Source: Aspergillus flavus
Lineage: Eukaryota > Ascomycota > Eurotiomycetes > Eurotiales > Aspergillaceae
NCBI RefSeq assembly: GCF_009017415.1
Contig: NC_092407.1
Location: forward strand, 2,666,001 to 2,730,000
DNA length: 64,000 bases
Direction of reading: 5' to 3'
The notes beneath the pieces were generated by a model, which searched no databases, had not been told where the DNA came from, and was given only the letters and a program-made list of their open reading frames with translations. Position 1 is the stretch's first letter. Each line of letters opens with the position of its first letter. Position numbers and translations under genes: made by a program. Positions 57,352 through 64,000 of this stretch are shown here, piece after piece.

Positions 57352-58192
57352 CTATACCAGTGTCTTACCGAGGCTAGTGGCTCCGTCAACGTTGAGCACT
57401 TTGTTTCCATCCACAGGTCTTTCTTCATTTTGCACACCATGGAAGCTTTCCTCGAACACAGGCTCTGGCTCAATCGTCTCAAACTTGGTTTTATAATCCG
57501 CTAATCCTTGAGTGCTACTATTGGAATAGCGCCGAGCGTTTGTGAGTTTGCAATTATAGTCATAGACTTCGTCGCCCGGTTGGCCCCTGAGTACACATTT
57601 AGCGAGTCATCCGGTGTAGTGTCAAAACTCGACTGGCAGGGGTGGGCTAAAAGAGAAATGCTCACCAGTTTCCCTTTCCCCCGCCATCTTTTTTTGTCTT
57701 CCGGGGATCAGCATCAACGGGGCCAGATTTTGCAAAGTAGCGAGGAAGATTCTCTTGGGATACAGCTATTCCATCATGAAGTACGGAGTGGTCACGATCG
57801 TTTACTTTGTGAGAGCGCGTCACTGAATATGGATCAGCGATATAGGTAGGTGGTTTCTAACAAAGAGTATGGGGACCTGGGTCTCCAACGAGGTTAGAAG
57901 GTAGGGCTATGGTTACTCACTTGTAAAAATGATCGTCTATGTTCCAGGTGTCAACACGCTCACCGAAACAAATCGAGATTCCTAGGAGATAGGATAGCAT
58001 TAGCGGAATCAAGAGCAAACTGCAGAGAGCAATCGTGGGATGACTTGATACAATGGCCCTCCTTCCTCGGGGGGAATCATAGTTCAAGGAGATACAAGAA
58101 AATGAATCATGAACAGTGTTTGAAAATGCAATGAGTATCCAGGAGATTATCAAATCCTGCTGCATACAACCACATCCAAGCACAAGTTCCAT
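57352..58192 (-). CDS. Unresolved minus-strand gene of unknown function
   Basis: Two exons join well: complement of 57666-57856 and 57352-57586, with a 79-nt GT-AG intron, giving 142 codons (PPTYIADPYSVTRSHK... to ...VDGATSLGKTLV). Upstream, 57921-58192 reads a frame with a hydrophobic anchor (IALCSLLLIPLMLSYLLGI) ending ERVDTWNIDDHFY before a strong GTGAGT donor. A 64-nt intron with CTAAC branch and TTAG acceptor lies between, but this join is out of frame by one base. Either the 5' exon is modelled wrongly, there is a real frameshift, or the gene is a pseudogene. The product would be a small membrane-anchored protein. Family not recognised. Confidence 0.35.
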
Positions 58193-59200
58193 GCACTCTG
58201 AGGTCTTACCAAGGAACCATTTCAGAAGTAACAGGAGTCGTGTACATACCTTAATGGCCTATATGACACGAAGGTCACCATTCATGAATATTAGGTATGA
58301 CGGTATACGATCAGTGGGCTCTTGCTAGGTTGGTTGCTGCTAGCTATGGTAAATATTAAATATCGCATGGGTAGCACACACTATGCCAGCAGTCACGCGT
58401 GTAATGGGGAATGGTCCAATTCTCGATGCCTACTATACATAGTACATATACGTTCTTGAGCTGTTTTGTCCACTGGGCAGTGAGCAAGCTAAGCCAAGAC
58501 GGGGGACTCATGACCTCATCGTTGCTCAATACAGATGCGGGGTTCGCAATTGCCTACTAGTATCATTTCATGTGGGGTAAAGAGGCCATTTAGTTCGAGG
58601 CCTTATTGCCGCCCCACAATATTGTTACCAATCCCTTCACCAGTACTGCTGTACTAGTGAGTGCTAAGAGGCGACCCTAGCTGGAGAGGGCAGTGTAATA
58701 TCAGTTTGTATGATTATATTTTTCCTTCAATTGAGGTTCAGGTCGTCTACGGAGTAAAACTACACCCGGGGCTTTTGTCTAAGGACTCTGCGACCAGTTA
58801 ACTATCTTGGTTAGGTATAACCTGCTGCAAAGAGTATTGTCCACTGGTGATAACTGTAAAGACCTAGATCATACAGATGTAGAATATAAAGGAGTCTAAT
58901 CAGCGCACAGGGTGCCTACCTACCGCCTGCCAGCCAGCCTGAAGCTTGTATATGTCAATGTCAGAGGCTGAGAGCAGTACAAAGCACTTGGCTTTGTATG
59001 AAAATCCTAGTTGTTGTGGTTGTAACTTGTTATACTATTCTGTCGCAATGCAGTATAGAAGGTAGTGATGAAGCTGCTTATTAGCTGGTATGTTACGTTC
59101 TATCAATTCATATATTTAGTAGTTATATTTACCTCAGCGAGCTTAGGTGTTGTGCCAAATACACTGATGGTATATGTAGAGGAAGTTATTATTTTGTTAA
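58193..59200. other. Intergenic DNA before the second AT block
   Basis: About 1 kb with normal composition. Octamer ACGGAGTA at 58749. No gene, tRNA or element recognised; AT enrichment begins near 59220. Confidence 0.45.
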
Positions 59201-59219
59201 TCTATCTAAGTAATTAATG

Positions 59220-60400
59220 GGTGGTCTATTCTACTATCTTTTCTATCATTTTATAGTAGAAAATGAGATAGATTATAATAATTCTTTCAATTTTAAAAAA
59301 ATTATATTCTATGATTAATTAATTAATAAGCTTTATAATTTAGTAGATAATAAAAGTATTAATATTAAATTACTATTACTATTTTTATTAAATTTATTAG
59401 ATATAATTAAAAATATTAAGTATTTATTATTATTAGAAAATTATTTATTTAATCTAGACTAGAATATTAATAGAAATTAGAAATAAATTTAAAAATCAAA
59501 TTAAATAATTTATTGAAATAAAAATAGATTTTTTTAAACAAAATCTATTTTTATTATATAAATTATTTAAGGAGTATAAATTAATATACTTATGTATTAA
59601 AATATATTTAATTATTACAAAAAATAAGATTATTAAACATAAAAATATTTCTATTTCATTTTAAACAGATTATTTAATAGTTATAGAATTTAACTGAAAA
59701 TATAAATTAAATAACGGTCATATTAAAAGGACCCCCCAATATATAATAGCAATTGTCTTAGGCAACTATGTTCTATATAAGTAAGCTATTAATAAACTGC
59801 TAGTTTATATAATAAACTAGTGGGTCAAAAGTCTGATTACGCCCGAAAAAATTAGAAAAATGTAACAAACTTAAACTCGATTTTCTTAATCAATTCAAAA
59901 GATATTAATCTATAAAATAGTTCTATAGAATCCCTATATTAATATTTTGTATATCAGCTATATATTTAATATATAGTCTAAAGTCTATAAAATATAGATA
60001 GAATTAAATAATCTACAATCTTTTATAAAATAGTCTATTAGATCTTTTTAATATGTCTTTTAAATAGAGTCTAATCAATTTCTAATCTTTTATCTAGAAA
60101 AAGTATAGGATAGAGTTTTAAAGGCTTATATTTAAATAAAATCTAGATATACTTTATAGAATTTAAATTAAATAAATAAAATGGCTATTCTAGAATCTAA
60201 ATTCTATAGAATTTAAACTAGTTCTATATCTTATAAAAAAATAGATTTTTATATTATTTTATTAAAATATAATTCTAAATTCATAGATTAATAGAAGTAT
60301 TACAAAGCCAATATACAATTGATTTATAGAATATATAGAATCTCTAGGCCTTTTAACTCTTATTTAATCTATATATATTCTAGCTCTCTTTATAATTTAA
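59220..60400. other. AT-rich decayed repeat of uncertain type
   Basis: Strongly AT-rich, with islands that keep some G and C: a CCCCCC run at 59732, a stretch at 59753-59810 that matches the pogo interior in reverse, and a Tc1-like end AGTGGGTCAAAAGTCTG near 59819. No domain could be read. Confidence 0.45.
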
Positions 60401-63400
60401 AATTAGTTTTAAAAAGATTAATATTTTAATTTTTTAAAATTTTTTAATAAAAGAATTTATTAACTATTTAGTTAAAATTTAAAAAAAAAAGAATTTTTAA
60501 TCTATTTAAACACTATTAAAAATATAGGAAAAAAATAAAAATTAATTTTCTTTATATTTATTTTATTATTAAATTAATAATAGAGCTTTATTTTTTATTT
60601 TTTATGTTTTTATTTAATTAATAGACTATTTATTTTATATAATAGATTTTTTATTATAATTTTAATTTTTTTAATTATTTAAAAATTATAATAGTATTAA
60701 AAAATATAAAGTAAATTATTATAGTATTTTCTATTATTTTTTTTATAAAAAATTATTAGATAATTTAAAAATTAAATTAATAATTAAAAGATATTTTTTA
60801 ATTATTAATATTCTAATTTTATATCTTTAATAAAAATATTTTTAAATTTATTATTATTTTTAGAATTTAATAAAGATAGAAATAGTTTTTTAATTTTAAA
60901 TATTTATTTAAAAGATTTTAATAAAAATTTAAAAAAATAAATAAAAAATTATTATTATTTTATTATATATATTGTTGATTTATAAATAAAAATAATATTA
61001 ATATCTTAATAAATAAATAGTAATTTTTATTTATAATTTTATAATTTTATAATCTAATATTATAGATTAATTATAAAAAATATAATAATAAAATAATTAA
61101 AATTTATAAAAATCTTATATATATTTTAATTTTTTTAATAAAGTTAATAATTAAATTAAAAAAATATAAAATAAAATATAAAATAAAATAGTAATATTAA
61201 TTATTTATTATTAAAATTTATTATAATTTTATTAAAAATAAAAATATAATAAAATATTAAAAAATAATATTTTAAAATTAAGAAAAAAATAGAAAATTTT
61301 AAAATAATAAAAATAAATTAATAAAAAATTAATAAAATAATATTAATTTAAAAAAAATTATAATATTTTATTTATAAAAATAAATTTTATTTTATTAATA
61401 AATATTTATAAAAAAAAGTCTTAGTATAATTAATTTAAATAAAAAAATTTTTAAAATAAAAAATAATAAAAGATTAATATAGACTCTATATATATAATTT
61501 TATATTTTATTATAAAAATTATAGTTTATTTTTATATTTTTATTTATATTTAAAATATTATTAAAATCTTCATAAATATAAATAATTATATTAAAATTAT
61601 AAAGTATAAAGAATCTATTTTTTTATATTTTTAATAAAAATAATTAGTTAAATTATTATATTTATTTATAAAATTTAGAAAAATTTTATTACTAATATAA
61701 ATTTAAAAAAGATTATTTAAATATTTATTAAAATTTATATTATTATTAATAAAAATTTTAAATTAAAAAAATATTTAATATTTATTTTTATAACTATACT
61801 ATAAAATCTATATATTTATTTATTAATATAAAATTATTATTAATAATTTAAATTTTTTATTATTAAAATTATTATTTTAAAAAAATTTATAAAAATCTAT
61901 AGAAATTATATCTATATTTTTATTATTATTAAAATATTTATATAATTTATTAAATAGAAAAATATTTTTTTATTAAAAAATATAAAGATTCTATTTTTAT
62001 ATAAAATAATTAAGTATATCATTAATATAATTACTAGTAAAATCTTACTATATAGATTAATATATTTTTTTATTAAAAATAAAATTTTATATTTTATATT
62101 AATATTTAAATAAAAATCTTATTTATAATTAGATTTAGTATTTAAAAAGTTTTATAAAAATATTTATTTTATTTTTTTTTAAAAAAAATAGAGATCTATA
62201 ATTATATATAAATTATTAAAAATTTAATAAAATAATAATAAAAAATTATTATTTTTTATTTTTAATTTTAAAGAATTTTAATTAATTAGTTAATTTAAAA
62301 TATTTTATAAAAATTAATTTATATAATATTTATTTTTAAATTTAAATTAAAAATAAATAAATAAAAAATTATATTTTATATTTAATATAATTATTATAAA
62401 TATATAATTAGAGTGGTATTCGGGCCGGGTTCGGGTCCTAGATCTAGAAACCGCCCCCGACCCGGCTCCGGTTCCGGGTTCGAGATCTAGGACCCGCCCC
62501 GACCCCGAACCCGGGCCAATCTAGATCAACCCGACTCGTTGGGGCCCCGCCAAGCCACAGGCTAAACCTAGTTAGGTAAGGCGTCGCTTATTAATCAGGT
62601 GCCTTACCTAATTAGGCCTAGTATATTAATTTTAAAAGCTCTATATCTCTACCATTTCTATATATATTGAATTGATATTTTATATATATATATATAATCT
62701 AGATCTATATAGAAATGTAAAAAAATCTAGATTTTCTAGATTTTTAGATCACATGACCTTTTTCGGGTCGGGGCGTTTTTCTAGATTTAGGGTCGGGTTT
62801 TGGCTCTAGAACCCGACTCGAACCGGGAGCCGGGTTGGGGCGGGTTCGGGTCGGGTTTCTCGGGTTACCCGTACCACTCTATATATAATTATATTATTTA
62901 ATTATATTAATATATTTATAGTTTTTTAAAATTATATATATATTATTTTATACAATATTTTTAATATATTTTATATAATTAATTTTAATAATATTCTATA
63001 AAAAAATATTAAAATATTTTTAAAAATTAATTTATATATTAAATTTTATAATTTTTATTAATAATTTATTTAAAGTTTTTTATAAATTATTTTATTTTTA
63101 ATCTTTCTATTAAAAAAATTAGAATATAAATAAAAACTAAAATTAATTTATTTTATATTTATTAAAAAACTAATATTTTAATAATTTATTAATATTTTTT
63201 AATCTATATTATTTTTTTAATATTTTAATTTTAAATTATTAATTTAAATAAAAATATTTATTATTTAAGAATAATATAATTATAAAAATTTAATAAAATT
63301 AAATTAAATTATAATATATTTAATTAAAAAGTTTTTATTATTTTTTATTTATTTAAATATTAATAATAATATATTAAAAATTTATTATATATTATTAGAA

Positions 63401-64000
63401 TTATTTTTAATTATTTTAATTTATAAATCTTTATAAAATAGTTTAAATTAAATAAATAATAAATTTATTAATTTTTATTTTTATTTTTTTTTAATTTTAT
63501 AATTAAATATAGAACTAGAAAATAAAATCTAATTAATAAACTTTTTTAAATAATAAAAAAAATTTTAATTTAAATCTAGTAAAATATTCTTATAAAAAAC
63601 TTTTAAATTTAATATTTATATAATGTTAAATTTTAAAAAAATTAATATAGAAATAGTTAATTAAATTATAATAAAAATTAAATTATAATTAATATATTTT
63701 TTAATTTTTTATATAAAATATTTATATTACTAAAAAAATATATATTATTAAAATAAATTAGTATATAAAAATTTTAATTTAATAAATATAATTTAAAGAT
63801 TTAAAAATAAACTAATAAAAAATTATTATAAAATAAGATTTTATAGAAAATAAAAATTAAATACTTAAATTTAATAAATTTATTAATATTAAAAAATAAT
63901 TCTATATTTTTATAAAAGAAATCTAAAATAAAAGCTTTTATTTTTATACTATAATAATTTTATAATAAATTAAAATTAATAATATAATTTTAGTATAAAT
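60400..64000 (+). mobile_element. Ty3/gypsy copy 3, diverged and partial (runs off window)
   Basis: From about 60550 the sequence follows the end of the 321-bp gypsy LTR and its leader (compare 34320-34450). It keeps in step with copy 2 through 63250-63520, which matches the RNase H segment at 37140-37420. Divergence is greater than between copies 1 and 2, so this is an older or related family. The left LTR edge is not sharp; the right part lies beyond the window. It is interrupted by the hAT-type MITE at 62409-62881. Confidence 0.65.
62409..62881. mobile_element. GC-rich hAT-type MITE, 473 bp
   Basis: Ends TAGAGTGGTA and TACCACTCTA are inverted repeats, and an exact 8-bp duplication TATATAAT flanks it (62401-62408 and 62882-62889). 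An 8-bp duplication with TAG-starting ends indicates the hAT superfamily. Both arms are rich in CGGGTC/GACCCG motifs, so much of the arms can pair; the middle is AT-rich. No coding capacity. It sits in the AT-converted gypsy copy 3 and is not itself AT-converted. Confidence 0.88.

Overview
The window is nuclear DNA of a filamentous ascomycete (Pezizomycotina). The short 48-90 nt introns, the gene set and the strongly AT-converted repeats fit a Eurotiomycete such as an Aspergillus/Penicillium relative; genus cannot be settled from sequence alone. Two gene-dense segments (1-21268 and 41105-58200) are separated and followed by AT-rich repeat blocks (21269-41104 and about 59200-64000) that look like products of repeat-induced point mutation (RIP: C to T and G to A).

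Left gene segment: 3' end of a PHO81/NUC-2-like regulator, a FAM210/DUF1279 protein, mitochondrial ribosomal uL3m, the cytochrome oxidase assembly factor COA1, an unknown four-helix membrane protein, a JmjC/zinc-finger chromatin protein, COQ2, monothiol glutaredoxin GRX5, the CDP-ethanolamine enzyme ECT1, an unknown cytosolic protein, an Ups2/PRELI lipid-transfer protein, a nuclear DOT5-type peroxiredoxin, complex I 21.3 kDa subunit and a small membrane protein. Right gene segment: an EFM6-like methyltransferase, MPP10, an SDR reductase, complex I NDUFS7/PSST, TRAPPC2L, mitochondrial malonyl-CoA transacylase MCT1, NUP133 and a poorly resolved gene. Nine of about 22 genes act in mitochondria (translation, complexes I and IV, CoQ, Fe-S, phospholipid, lipoate/FAS supply). 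Exon joins were worked out by hand from splice signals and frame continuity.

The first AT block is a nest of transposons whose boundaries can be read exactly. A Fot1/pogo DNA transposon (46-bp inverted ends, TA duplication, about 2.1 kb of its own DNA, decayed transposase on the minus strand) holds a Ty1/copia element (549-bp LTRs, duplication CTTAT) and a Ty3/gypsy element (321-bp LTRs, duplication AATAT). A second, internally deleted copy of the same gypsy family sits inside the copia element (duplication CTTTT). The gypsy family carries a Tf1/sushi-type self-priming arrangement and the copia a half-initiator-tRNA primer site. RIP is uneven: some LTR ends are almost untouched while interiors are nearly pure AT.

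The second AT block holds a more diverged gypsy copy that runs off the window and a GC-rich 473-bp hAT-type MITE with a perfect 8-bp duplication, inserted after RIP. Smaller elements in unique DNA are a 111-bp solo LTR (duplication CTAGG), a 287-bp Tc1/mariner MITE (TA) and a 73-bp foldback. I saw no secondary-metabolite cluster, tRNA, rRNA or CRISPR. The most notable content is the readable transposon nest and its RIP mosaic rather than a new enzymatic system.
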